From Paenibacillus glycanilyticus NBRC 16618 (GTDB lineage: Bacteria > Bacillota > Bacilli > Paenibacillales > Paenibacillaceae): DNA of 63,551 nt. The stretch spans positions 1 to 63,551 of the forward strand of contig NZ_BILY01000040.1 of the NCBI RefSeq assembly GCF_004000805.1, given 5' to 3'. A program made the translations under genes and the position numbers. Positions 8,470 through 16,903 of the stretch are shown here, piece by piece (the first letter of the stretch is position 1; each line of letters opens with the position of its first letter). The notes under the pieces were generated by a model. The model was not told the DNA's origin. It saw nothing but the letters and a program-made list of their open reading frames with translations, and did no database searches.

Positions 8470-9213
8470 ATGATCACTAAGTCGATACCGAGCCTTCTCA
8501 CGGTCGGAAACTTATTCTTAGGAATAGCCGCCATTATTCTCGTGTTTAATGAAAAGCCGGAAACAGCCGCGATGATGGTTATTATCGCAATGCTGCTTGA
8601 TGGCGTGGACGGCCGTGTAGCACGTGCGCTGAACGCGCAAAGCGAGTTCGGCAAAGAGCTCGATTCGTTATCCGATGTGATCTCGTTCGGCGTGGCGCCG
8701 GCTTTTATTATGTATGTCGTTGCCTTTCAAGAGCTTAACCCGACCATTGCCTGGATTATTACCGCGCTGTTCCCGATTTGCGGAGCTTTGAGACTGGCGC
8801 GATTTAACGTGGTAGCCGGGAAACCGGGTTACTTTATCGGCCTTCCTATTCCTGCTGCCGGAGGCGTGTTATGCACGCTTGCGCTGTTCCAGGATGATAT
8901 TGCAGTTTCGGTCTTGTTAGCGAGCACCTTGGTACTGTCCTTGCTTATGGTTAGTACGATTAAATATCCGAATTTCAAGAAAATAGGCATCTCAAAGAAA
9001 GCCATCTGGGCCATTCCTTTTGTTGTGGCGTTGGCTGTTTTTCTTGGAATCCAATTCCCTGACCAGCTATCTAAAATTATCTTTGTACCTATGCTGTTAT
9101 ATGCGCTTTACGGTCTAAAAAAAAACGTTGACGGCCGCATGAAGAAACGCGTCCGCAAACGCCGCGGCAAAGATGCGCAGGATGAGAACGTGCAGTCCGA
9201 GACGACAGCGTAA
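8470..9213 (+). CDS. pssA: CDP-diacylglycerol--serine O-phosphatidyltransferase
   Basis: Makes phosphatidylserine, precursor of phosphatidylethanolamine, at the membrane. It is a multi-pass membrane protein of 247 aa. The CDP-alcohol phosphatidyltransferase signature DG-x2-AR-x8-G-x3-D-x3-D is complete at residues 47-69. The C-terminus is strongly basic (about 215-235, KKRVRKRRGK), probably lying on the membrane surface. A GAGGTGG site precedes ATG 8470. B. subtilis has no pssA at this place, so this is a lineage-specific neighbour of disA. Confidence 0.9.
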   Translation: MITKSIPSLLTVGNLFLGIAAIILVFNEKPETAAMMVIIAMLLDGVDGRVARALNAQSEFGKELDSLSDVISFGVAPAFIMYVVAFQELNPTIAWIITALFPICGALRLARFNVVAGKPGYFIGLPIPAAGGVLCTLALFQDDIAVSVLLASTLVLSLLMVSTIKYPNFKKIGISKKAIWAIPFVVALAVFLGIQFPDQLSKIIFVPMLLYALYGLKKNVDGRMKKRVRKRRGKDAQDENVQSETTA

Positions 9214-9217
9214 AAAT

Positions 9218-9289
9218 GCCCCACAAAGTGAAGCAAATGCTCTGGAGCGTACTCCGAGTACTTTGCGGGGGCCCCGGTATGAAGACCGG
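9218..9289. repeat. Two consecutive inverted repeats downstream of pssA
   Basis: A long stem pairs 9218-9229 with 9260-9272 (GCCCC..CAAAGT / ACTTTG.GGGGC). An inner GGAG/CTCC sits in its loop. A small CCGGT/ACCGG hairpin (9274-9289) follows. There is no T-run, so it is not a normal terminator. Function unknown. Confidence 0.6.
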
Positions 9290-9310
9290 ATAAACCTAGA
9301 GAATAAAAAG

Positions 9311-9366
9311 AAGGAGCTGTTCCCTGCACTCGTCATGAACGAGGCAAGGAGCAGCTCCTTTTTTTC
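9311..9366 (+). terminator. Bidirectional terminator between pssA and the reverse-strand gene
   Basis: Perfect 9-bp stem AAGGAGCTG (9311-9319) / CAGCTCCTT (9352-9360) with further inner pairing, followed by TTTTTTT. An A-rich stretch on the left side serves the opposite strand. Confidence 0.9.
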
Positions 9367-9371
9367 GCTTA

Positions 9372-9767
9372 TTACGTTAAATTAAACAATCCGAGAGTAG
9401 AACATTTATCGTATTCTTTGGCGACAACTTCGTCTAATTGAATATCAAGCAGATTGCACATGGCGGTCATGTAGAACAGATTCCGTCCGAGCTCGGATTT
9501 GAGCACGTCGCGGCAAGATTCGCATACATGGCCTGAGATATGGCTCTGAAGCGTAGATTTGGCACTCTCGAGATTCGGTTCGTCTGCATACTCTTGCTTG
9601 CGCGCATTGAGTTCAATACAACCACAGTCCGTTACGGCCTTCGTTACCGCGCGGTTAACGGATGCGCCGGACTGACCAAACTTGGACATGACGTCCAGCA
9701 GGCTTCGATGTCTAAGCAATAGTTCGGATACTTGCTGCTGGAATTGTTCCAGTGTAGGAGCACTCAT
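9372..9767 (-). CDS. Conserved hypothetical cysteine-containing protein
   Basis: A 131-aa soluble protein whose function I cannot name. Visible features are an N-terminal helical region, a DCGC motif near residue 48, a CESC motif near residue 85, and then a helical stretch ending in GLFNLT. The two cysteine pairs could bind a metal. I recall similar Bacillus proteins annotated only by a DUF number, which I could not check. The start is ATG 9767 behind AGAGGTGG. The longer reading to 9794 would place that site inside the gene. It is the only reverse-strand gene between ctsR and gerD, set between pssA and yacL. Confidence 0.75.
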   Translation of the reverse strand: MSAPTLEQFQQQVSELLLRHRSLLDVMSKFGQSGASVNRAVTKAVTDCGCIELNARKQEYADEPNLESAKSTLQSHISGHVCESCRDVLKSELGRNLFYMTAMCNLLDIQLDEVVAKEYDKCSTLGLFNLT

Positions 9768-9916
9768 CGATTCCACCTCTTTCATCAGCTTCATCTGCTA
9801 TAACTGCTAATTCCATTATAAGCATACCTTGCCATCATTTCAAAATGAAAAATCATTCACGAACCGCCGTTTAGCCCGTCCATTATTGGAACATAATTGT
9901 AATGGAGGTGGTATTT

Positions 9917-11008
9917 ATGATGAAACGAATTATTCAAATGGCCGGTCTATTATTTGGAGGATTGGCTGGGCTCGAAGTAGAAGGCAGAACGAATAGCATA
10001 GAAGGCTGGACGCAATCGTCGCTTGGTATTTGGCAAGGAACTAGCATGTATTATTTCGCGATTGGGGCACTTTTTGGACTTCTTGTTGCGAGCATGGCTG
10101 CGGGGCGAATCATTAAGTTTATGCAGCGCGGTATTGATCAAACGGCCGAGATGCCGATGAAGGATCTGCTGGCAGGCGGCGGCGGGCTTATCGCGGGATT
10201 GTTCTTGTCCGCGCTTTTGTACCCGGCGGTAGCTAAGCTTGGCGGGCCGGGGCTGTTGATTCCGGCAGTGATGTCTCTTTTCTTCGGTTACTTGGGGCTT
10301 CGAATCGGACTTGGGAAGAAGGACGAGCTTGCCGCAGCGGCATCGGCGATGCTGGAGCAGCGCAAGGCAGTTCCGGTGGCAGACGAAGTGGGCGGCTTTG
10401 AAGAGCATAAAATTTTGGACACCAGCGTCATTATCGACGGACGGATTGCGGATATCTGCAAGACCGGATTTATCGAAGGCACTCTCGTGATTCCGGAATT
10501 CGTGCTGGAGGAGCTGCAGCATATCGCGGATTCTTCGGATCTGCTAAAGCGTAACCGGGGACGCCGCGGACTTGATATTTTGAACAAAATCCAAAAGGAA
10601 TTAGATGTTCGGGTGCTTATCTACGAAGGAGACTTTGAAGAAATTAGCGAGGTAGACAGCAAATTGGTCAAGCTGGCGAAAGCCCTTAAAGGCAAGGTCG
10701 TTACCAATGACTTCAACCTGAATAAGGTATGCGAGCTTCAAGGCGTATCGGTATTGAACATCAATGACTTGGCAAATGCAGTGAAGCCCGTCGTCCTGCC
10801 CGGTGAAGAAATTATCGTACAAGTTATCAAGGACGGCAAAGAGCATGGACAAGGCGTCGCCTATCTGGACGACGGCACGATGATCGTTGTGGAGGGCGGA
10901 CGCGATTATATCGGCACCACGATGGAAGTTCTCGTAACGAGCGTTCTGCAAACATCGGCAGGCCGAATGATATTTGCGAAGCCGAAGCTGTTGGAAAAAG
11001 CGCTGTAA
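9917..11008 (+). CDS. yacL: PIN/TRAM domain membrane protein YacL
   Basis: A 363-aa protein with several N-terminal membrane segments (about 1-125), a PIN-type nuclease domain that begins at ILDTSVIIDGRIAD (about residue 159), and a C-terminal TRAM RNA-binding domain. Acidic residues typical of PIN metal sites are present. The biological role is not settled in the family. The start is ATG 9917 after GGAGGTGG. An adjacent ATG (9920) is equally possible. It lies before ispD as in Bacillus. Confidence 0.9.
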   Translation: MMKRIIQMAGLLFGGLAGLEVEGRTNSIEGWTQSSLGIWQGTSMYYFAIGALFGLLVASMAAGRIIKFMQRGIDQTAEMPMKDLLAGGGGLIAGLFLSALLYPAVAKLGGPGLLIPAVMSLFFGYLGLRIGLGKKDELAAAASAMLEQRKAVPVADEVGGFEEHKILDTSVIIDGRIADICKTGFIEGTLVIPEFVLEELQHIADSSDLLKRNRGRRGLDILNKIQKELDVRVLIYEGDFEEISEVDSKLVKLAKALKGKVVTNDFNLNKVCELQGVSVLNINDLANAVKPVVLPGEEIIVQVIKDGKEHGQGVAYLDDGTMIVVEGGRDYIGTTMEVLVTSVLQTSAGRMIFAKPKLLEKAL

Positions 11009-11057
11009 CCTTGTATAGTAGGGAGTAGTTGTTTATACGTACGAGGGAGATTAGGCG

Positions 11058-11768
11058 ATGAATGCACATTGGGGAGCGGTTGTCGTTGCGGCCGGACGCG
11101 GCTCGCGGATGGGAACCAAAGAAAGCAAGCAGTATTTGCCGCTGCACGGAAAGCCGATTCTCGTGCATACGCTGGAATTGTTCCAGGCGATGGACGAGAT
11201 TGCAGATATAGCGCTTGTAGTTGGAGCGGATGACGTGGAACGCTGCACCGGGCTTGTAGAAGAATACAAGCTTGGCAAGGTGACGGCCGTGGTAGCCGGG
11301 GGAAGCGAGCGCCAGCATTCGGTCTTCGCGGGGATCAAGGCGTTGTCGCCGGCTGCCGAATGGGTGATGGTGCATGACGGCGTGCGGCCGCTTGTTACGC
11401 AGAAGGCGATACGCGCCTGCTGCGAGAAAGCCGAGCAGAGCGGCGCAGCCGTCTTGGCCGTACCGGTCAAGGACACAATCAAACAGGTAGACGACACGGG
11501 TCTGATCGTTTCAACGCCGGACCGCCGAAGCTTGTGGGCGATACAAACGCCGCAAGCTTTTCGTCGTGATTTGCTGACCGCAGCGCATGAGCGCGCCGCG
11601 GAGGAGCATTTTCTCGGTACGGACGATGCCATGGTAGTGGAGCGGACAGGCGCGCCCGTCGTTATTGCGGAAGGCGATTACACGAATATCAAGATTACAA
11701 CGCCTGATGATCTGCCCTGGGCAGAATTTTTGTTAGAGAAACAGAGGAGAGAGGAGAACAAACAATGA
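11058..11768 (+). CDS. ispD: 2-C-methyl-D-erythritol 4-phosphate cytidylyltransferase
   Basis: Third step of the MEP isoprenoid pathway: joins CTP and MEP. The 236-aa protein has the N-terminal nucleotide-binding motif AAGRGSRMG near residue 11 and HDGVRPLV near residue 110, as in the family. It overlaps ispF by 4 bp (ATGA), so the two pathway steps are co-translated. The start is ATG 11058 with GAGGGAG upstream. Confidence 0.96.
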   Translation: MNAHWGAVVVAAGRGSRMGTKESKQYLPLHGKPILVHTLELFQAMDEIADIALVVGADDVERCTGLVEEYKLGKVTAVVAGGSERQHSVFAGIKALSPAAEWVMVHDGVRPLVTQKAIRACCEKAEQSGAAVLAVPVKDTIKQVDDTGLIVSTPDRRSLWAIQTPQAFRRDLLTAAHERAAEEHFLGTDDAMVVERTGAPVVIAEGDYTNIKITTPDDLPWAEFLLEKQRREENKQ

Positions 11769-12253
11769 TTCGAGTAGGACAAGGCTTTGACGTACATCAG
11801 CTGGTGGAGGGCCGTCCCTGCATTATCGGGGGCGTAACGATTCCTTACGAGAAGGGGCTGCTGGGCCATTCCGACGCGGATGTGCTGCTTCATGCGATTT
11901 CGGATGCCATTCTCGGGGCGCTAGGACTTGGCGATATCGGCAAGCACTTCCCGGACACTTCCGAGGAATTCAAGGATGCCGACAGCCTGAAGCTGCTTGA
12001 GCAGGTGTGGGCGCTGGCGAAGGAGCGGGGCTACAAGCTTGGCAACTGCGATTCGACGATTATTGCCCAACGTCCGAAGATGGCGCCCTACATCCCGCAG
12101 ATGGCGGAGATTATCGCCCGCGCGTTGGAAGCCGACATCGAGCAGGTGAACGTGAAGGCGACGACGACTGAGCAGCTTGGTTTCACCGGCAGAGGCGAAG
12201 GAATTGCCTCCCAATCGGTTGTCTGCTTGATCCAGGATGTTATAATCAAGTAA
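11765..12253 (+). CDS. ispF: 2-C-methyl-D-erythritol 2,4-cyclodiphosphate synthase
   Basis: Cyclises CDP-ME 2-phosphate to MEcPP in the MEP pathway, as a zinc-dependent trimer. The 162-aa length is typical. The metal ligands appear in GFDVHQ near the N-terminus and in LGHSDADVLLHA, and the C-terminal KATTTEQLGFTGRGEG segment is conserved. Its start overlaps the ispD stop. Confidence 0.97.
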   Translation: MIRVGQGFDVHQLVEGRPCIIGGVTIPYEKGLLGHSDADVLLHAISDAILGALGLGDIGKHFPDTSEEFKDADSLKLLEQVWALAKERGYKLGNCDSTIIAQRPKMAPYIPQMAEIIARALEADIEQVNVKATTTEQLGFTGRGEGIASQSVVCLIQDVIIK

Positions 12254-12284
12254 TGGTTTAGTTATACGAGAGGGGTTATTAGCG

Positions 12285-13748
12285 ATGACACAAGAAGTGA
12301 GAGTCCGTTATGCACCGTCCCCGACGGGTCATTTACATATCGGTAATGCCAGAACGGCCTTATTTAATTATTTGTATGCGCGCAGCCAAGGCGGCAAATT
12401 TATTATCCGCATTGAAGATACCGACGTGAAACGGAACGTGGCGGGCGGGGAAGAAAGCCAGCTGAAGTACTTGAAATGGCTTGGCATCGACTGGGATGAG
12501 AGCATTGACATCGGTGGAGGCTACGGCCCATACCGTCAAACCGAGCGCCTTGATATTTATAAGGAATATTGGCAGGACCTGATTGACCGCGGCCTTGCTT
12601 ACCGCTGCTATTGCACGGAAGAAGAGCTGGAGCAGGAGCGGGAAGAGCAGATGAGCCGCGGCGAGACGCCTCGTTACTCCGGACGCCACCGCAATCTGAC
12701 GGAGGAGCAGCGCCAGGCGTTTGAAGCGGAAGGCCGCGTAGCCAGCGTTCGTTTCCGCGTGCCGGAGGGCAAAACCTTCGCTTGGGACGATATGGTTAAA
12801 GGCTCGATCAGCTTCGATACGGCGGAGATGGGCGACTTCGTAATCGTGAAAAAGGATGGCATTCCGACTTACAACTTCGCCGTTGTCATCGACGACTATC
12901 TGATGAAAATCAGCCACGTGCTGCGCGGCGAGGATCATATCTCGAACACTCCGCGCCAGCTGATGATTTACGAAGCGCTGGGCTGGGAAGCTCCTAAGTT
13001 CGCTCATATGACGCTGATCGTCAACGAGAGCCGCAAGAAGCTCAGCAAGCGCGACGAGTCGATCATCCAGTTCATCGAGCAATACGACGATCTCGGCTAT
13101 CTGCCGGAAGCGTTGTTCAACTTTATTGCTTTGCTTGGCTGGTCGCCGGAAGGCGAGCAGGAGATTTTCACGCATGACGAGCTGGTTAACGTATTTACGG
13201 CCGAACGTCTGAGCAAGAGCCCTGCCGTATTCGATACGCAGAAGCTGAGCTGGATGAATGGCGAATACATGAAAAAGATCGACATCGAGCGTCTTGTCGA
13301 CCTTTGCTTGCCGCATCTGCAAAAGGCTGGCCGCGTAGGCGAACAGCTGGATGCCGCTGACCGTGAATGGGTGTCGGCGCTTGCCGCCCTCTATCAAGAG
13401 AAGCTCCGCGCAGCATCGGACATTGTTGAGCTTACGGAGCTGTTCTTCCGCGATACGGTGGAGGATGAAGAGGAAGCCAAGGCAGTGCTTGCCGAGGAAC
13501 AGGTGCCGGCAGTCTTGACGGCGTTCCTTGCCAAGATCGAAGCTAGCGAAGCTTCGGCCTTTACCGTTGACGGCATTAAAGACTGGATCAAAGCGGTTCA
13601 GAAGGAAACGGGCTTCAAAGGCAAGCAGCTGTTTATGCCTATTCGCGCTGCGCTTACGGGCCAGACGCATGGCTCTGACCTGAACCAATCGATCGCCTTG
13701 CTTGGCCGCGATAAAGTGATTAACCGCCTTAAGAACCGTCTGGGCTAA
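12285..13748 (+). CDS. gltX: Glutamyl-tRNA synthetase
   Basis: Charges tRNA-Glu and, in Bacilli that lack GlnRS, also tRNA-Gln, which is later amidated. It is a class I synthetase of 487 aa. The HIGH-type motif is PTGHLHIGNART near residue 13 and the KMSKS-type motif is KLSKRDES near residue 250. ATG 12285 follows GAGAGGGG. It lies 31 bp after ispF and may be co-transcribed with it. Confidence 0.97.
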   Translation: MTQEVRVRYAPSPTGHLHIGNARTALFNYLYARSQGGKFIIRIEDTDVKRNVAGGEESQLKYLKWLGIDWDESIDIGGGYGPYRQTERLDIYKEYWQDLIDRGLAYRCYCTEEELEQEREEQMSRGETPRYSGRHRNLTEEQRQAFEAEGRVASVRFRVPEGKTFAWDDMVKGSISFDTAEMGDFVIVKKDGIPTYNFAVVIDDYLMKISHVLRGEDHISNTPRQLMIYEALGWEAPKFAHMTLIVNESRKKLSKRDESIIQFIEQYDDLGYLPEALFNFIALLGWSPEGEQEIFTHDELVNVFTAERLSKSPAVFDTQKLSWMNGEYMKKIDIERLVDLCLPHLQKAGRVGEQLDAADREWVSALAALYQEKLRAASDIVELTELFFRDTVEDEEEAKAVLAEEQVPAVLTAFLAKIEASEASAFTVDGIKDWIKAVQKETGFKGKQLFMPIRAALTGQTHGSDLNQSIALLGRDKVINRLKNRLG

Positions 13749-13793
13749 GCATTGCCTGGGCGGACAAGGTTGACAAGCGGTGTCATAAATTCC

Positions 13794-13822
13794 TTGTCAC
13801 CCTTACGGGGATTCGCTATACT
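13794..13822 (+). promoter_or_regulatory. Promoter of the cysE-cysS operon
   Basis: TTGTCA (13794-13799), a 17-bp spacer and TATACT (13817-13822), placed just before the T-box leader. Confidence 0.75.
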
Positions 13823-13839
13823 GTTACTAATTACAATTC

Positions 13840-14220
13840 GATGAATTAAAAAGCCATGAACAGGAAAAGTACGTTTTGCCGGATTTGCAGAGAGGACAAT
13901 CAGCATTTGCCTATAGCCAAGCTAATTGGCATGTAGGAATGCGGGCTGCGAGTTGTCTAGTTCGGGGGGCGGAAAATTGCACCTGGGAGCTTTGTTCCGA
14001 TCCGTAATCCTACCGCTTCGTATACCGGAGCCGGCGGCGCGGGGTAGGCAGCAACGTATCAGCCAACGTTACAGGCTTTAAGACGGACAGCCGGATTAGG
14101 CTGGGCTTAAGCTCGTTATTGAGCCGCAGTCCTTTAATCGGGTCGTTCAAGCAGAGTGGAACCGCGACGTTACACGCCCGCCTCTGCAGCATTTCAAATG
14201 CTGCGGAGGCTTTTTTATTT
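13840..14220 (+). promoter_or_regulatory. Cysteine-specific T-box leader with terminator
   Basis: It starts with the usual ACAGGAAAAGTA element of Stem I. The specifier TGC (Cys) is at 13978-13980, followed by ACCTGGGAGC as in other T-boxes. The T-box sequence AGAGTGGAACCGCG is at 14153-14166. Its TGGA bulge complements a tRNA acceptor end with discriminator U, as in tRNA-Cys. The terminator stem GCCTCTGCAGCATTT / AAATGCTGCGGAGGC (14180-14210) ends in TTTTTT. Uncharged tRNA-Cys would allow read-through into cysE-cysS. This fills the 550-bp gap after gltX. Confidence 0.93.
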
Positions 14221-14298
14221 TCAGGCATTGATTAGCTTGGCCTTGTTTAGCTTTGTTTTTGTTGCGGGGGGCCGCAGCGCAGGGGAGAGGAGACACGC

Positions 14299-14961
14299 AT
14301 GTTTCGCCATATTAGATCAGACATTAAGGCAGTATTTGAGAACGACCCGGCAGCTCGAAGCCGGTTTGAAGTTGTCTTTACGTATTCGGGTCTGCATGCG
14401 ATATGGGCTCACCGGATTGCGAATAAATTTTTCCGCGGAGGATGGTTTACGGTTGCGCGGATCATCTCGCAGTTCAGCCGATTTATGACGGGCATCGAGA
14501 TTCACCCGGGAGCAACGATCGGCGAGCGGTTGTTCATCGACCACGGAATGGGTATAGTGATTGGAGAAACATGCGAGATCGGCGATGATGTCGTTATTTA
14601 TCAAGGCGTAACGCTTGGAGGAACCGGCAAGGAAAAAGGCAAACGCCATCCTACCATCGGCAACAATGTCGTTATCGGATCCGGCGCGAAAGTATTAGGC
14701 TCGTTCCGTGTTGGCGATAATTCGAATATCGGATCGAATGCCGTTGTCCTGCGCGAGGTGCCCGACAACTGTACCGTCGTAGGCAATCCGGGGCGTGTCG
14801 TCAGACGCAATGGCGAACGGGTCGGAGACCGGCTTGATCATAAGCAGCTGCCGGACCCCGTCATTGAGATGTTCCGCGAAATGCAAAAGGAAATCGAAAG
14901 TTTAAAGGCCGAAGTTGAGAGGCTTCGCGAGCCAGTAGCTGGAGGAGAAACGAGATCATGA
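14299..14961 (+). CDS. cysE: Serine O-acetyltransferase
   Basis: Makes O-acetylserine from serine and acetyl-CoA, the first step of cysteine synthesis. The 220-aa protein has an N-terminal helical domain and a left-handed beta-helix of hexapeptide repeats (about 65-170), including IHPGATIG and IDHGMGIVIGET. The start is ATG 14299 after GGGGAGAGGAG. It is controlled by the Cys T-box and overlaps cysS by 4 bp, so cysteine supply and charging are set together. Confidence 0.96.
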   Translation: MFRHIRSDIKAVFENDPAARSRFEVVFTYSGLHAIWAHRIANKFFRGGWFTVARIISQFSRFMTGIEIHPGATIGERLFIDHGMGIVIGETCEIGDDVVIYQGVTLGGTGKEKGKRHPTIGNNVVIGSGAKVLGSFRVGDNSNIGSNAVVLREVPDNCTVVGNPGRVVRRNGERVGDRLDHKQLPDPVIEMFREMQKEIESLKAEVERLREPVAGGETRS

Positions 14962-16370
14962 ACGTTCAAATTTATAATACGCTGACCCGAGCAAAGGAAG
15001 CATTCGTCCCGCAGGAACCGGGAAAAGTAAAAATGTACGTCTGCGGACCAACGGTTTATGACTATATTCATATCGGCAACGCCCGTCCGGTTATTTTCTT
15101 CGATGTGGTGCGCCGTTACCTGGAGTACGTCGGTTATGACGTGAACTACATCGTGAATTTCACGGACGTAGACGACAAGCTGATCAAAAAAGCGGAGCAA
15201 TCGGGACTGACGGTTCCGGAGGTTGCCGATAAATTCATTAACGCGTTTAACGAGGATATCGCTTCGCTGGGCGTGCACAAGGCAACGTTGAACCCGCGCG
15301 TTACCGAGCATATTCCGGCGATCGTTGCGTTTATTCAAGGCCTTGTCGACACAGGCTATGCTTATGCAAGCGAAGGAGACGTGTATTACCGTACCTCGAA
15401 ATTCGAGGAATACGGCAAGCTGTCGCATCAGAATCTGGAGGAGCTGCAGTTCGGTATCCGGATTGAGGTTGGCGAGCGCAAGGAGAATCCTCAGGACTTC
15501 GTGCTCTGGAAAGGCGCAAAGCCTGGCGAAATCAACTGGGAAAGCCCATGGGGACCGGGACGTCCGGGCTGGCATATCGAGTGCTCGGCGATGGCGCGCG
15601 AATATTTGGGCGATACGCTTGATATTCACGGCGGCGGCCATGACCTGCAGTTCCCGCATCACGAGTGCGAGGTTGCCCAGTCCGAGGCATTGACCGGCAA
15701 GCAGCTAGCGAACTACTGGATGCATAACGGCTACATTCATATCAACAACGAGAAGATGTCCAAGTCGCTTGGCAACGGGATTACGGTTAACGAGCTGGTG
15801 AAGCGCGTGAAGCCGGCCGCTATCCGTTACTTTATTTTGTCGACGCATTACCGCAGCCCGCTTAACTTCACGGACGAGACCATCGCCCAAGCCGAGAACA
15901 GCGTGGAGCGGATCGCGAATTGCGCGTCTAATCTGAAGCATCGGCTTTCCGCGTTTGGCGGCCAGGCAGAGGGTGCGGCTCCAACGGAGCTTGAAGACAG
16001 AATCGCTCAGCTTAAGGCACAATTCGAAGCGAAAATGGGAGACGACTTCAATACGCCGGATGCGATTACCGCCGTATTCGAGCTGGTAACGGAAGCGAAC
16101 CAGTACATGAACCGCGCGGACGCTTCGCCGGAGGGGATTGCCGCACTGCTGGCAGCTCTTGAAGGAATGAACACGGTGCTGGGTCTGCTGCCTGAAGCGG
16201 GTGCTGATTCCGAGCTTCTGGATGACGAGATCGATGCGCTTATCGTTGAGCGGACGGAAGCGCGCGCGGCGAAGAATTGGGCAAGAGCGGATGAAATCCG
16301 TAACCTGCTTACGGAAAAAGGCATTGCGTTAGAGGACACTCCGCAAGGGATTCGTTGGCGGCGCCTGTAG
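14958..16370 (+). CDS. cysS: Cysteinyl-tRNA synthetase
   Basis: Class I synthetase of 470 aa that charges tRNA-Cys. Near residue 28 are the first zinc-ligand cysteine (YVCGPTVYD) and HIGNARPV. The KMSKSLGN loop lies near residue 268, and zinc ligands recur in HIECSAMA and FPHHECEVAQ. The start overlaps the cysE stop (ATGA). Both genes are read from the T-box promoter. Confidence 0.98.
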   Translation: MNVQIYNTLTRAKEAFVPQEPGKVKMYVCGPTVYDYIHIGNARPVIFFDVVRRYLEYVGYDVNYIVNFTDVDDKLIKKAEQSGLTVPEVADKFINAFNEDIASLGVHKATLNPRVTEHIPAIVAFIQGLVDTGYAYASEGDVYYRTSKFEEYGKLSHQNLEELQFGIRIEVGERKENPQDFVLWKGAKPGEINWESPWGPGRPGWHIECSAMAREYLGDTLDIHGGGHDLQFPHHECEVAQSEALTGKQLANYWMHNGYIHINNEKMSKSLGNGITVNELVKRVKPAAIRYFILSTHYRSPLNFTDETIAQAENSVERIANCASNLKHRLSAFGGQAEGAAPTELEDRIAQLKAQFEAKMGDDFNTPDAITAVFELVTEANQYMNRADASPEGIAALLAALEGMNTVLGLLPEAGADSELLDDEIDALIVERTEARAAKNWARADEIRNLLTEKGIALEDTPQGIRWRRL

Positions 16371-16405
16371 AACTCTGCCGCAAATCGATTGGAGGACGTG
16401 TCATA

Positions 16406-16903
16406 TTGAATAGCAATGAACGGGAACATGCAAGCTTAGAGGAAGCGGGACAAGGGAATGGAGCGGGAGCGGGGCTTCTGTTCCACCGTCCGGCCAAGAA
16501 GACGCAGCTCATTAATCCGGTTGTGCTCGCTTACGTAGGAGACAGCGTATTCGAGCTGTTGGTCCGGCAGTACCTGGTGTCGCTGCCTAATCATAAATCG
16601 CATCATCTTCACAAGGAAGCGACGAAGATTGTATCGGCGAAGGCGCAGCGCAAGCTGCTGGAGAAATGGCAGCCGATGCTGACGGAAGAAGAAGCGGATA
16701 TCGCAAGGCGCGGCCGCAATACGAAATCGGGGGCACCGCCCAAGAATGCGGACCCGGCCGATTACAGGCAGGCTACCGCGCTGGAATGCCTGGTCGGCTA
16801 TTTGTACTATGAAGGACGAATCGAACGTCTGCATGAATTGTTTGAGGCAGCAGTCGCGCCGCAGCCGGAAGACCATCAGGAAGAGAAGGAGGGACAAGCG
16901 TGA
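16406..16903 (+). CDS. mrnC: Mini-ribonuclease III
   Basis: Processes 23S rRNA precursor ends; it lacks the dsRNA-binding domain of full RNase III. The catalytic-helix stretch LAYVGDSVFELLVRQYL is present with its key Asp. I chose TTG 16406 because TTGGAGGAC lies 8 nt before it. An ATG at 16355 would overlap cysS and has no good site. The product is then 165 aa, slightly longer than B. subtilis MrnC, with an acidic tail. It overlaps rlmB by 4 bp. Confidence 0.92.
   Translation: MNSNEREHASLEEAGQGNGAGAGLLFHRPAKKTQLINPVVLAYVGDSVFELLVRQYLVSLPNHKSHHLHKEATKIVSAKAQRKLLEKWQPMLTEEEADIARRGRNTKSGAPPKNADPADYRQATALECLVGYLYYEGRIERLHELFEAAVAPQPEDHQEEKEGQA

Noticed and set aside
14010..14488. Open frames in the cysE leader and across its start
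   Set aside because: They lie over the T-box structure or in another frame of cysE; the RNA element explains the region.
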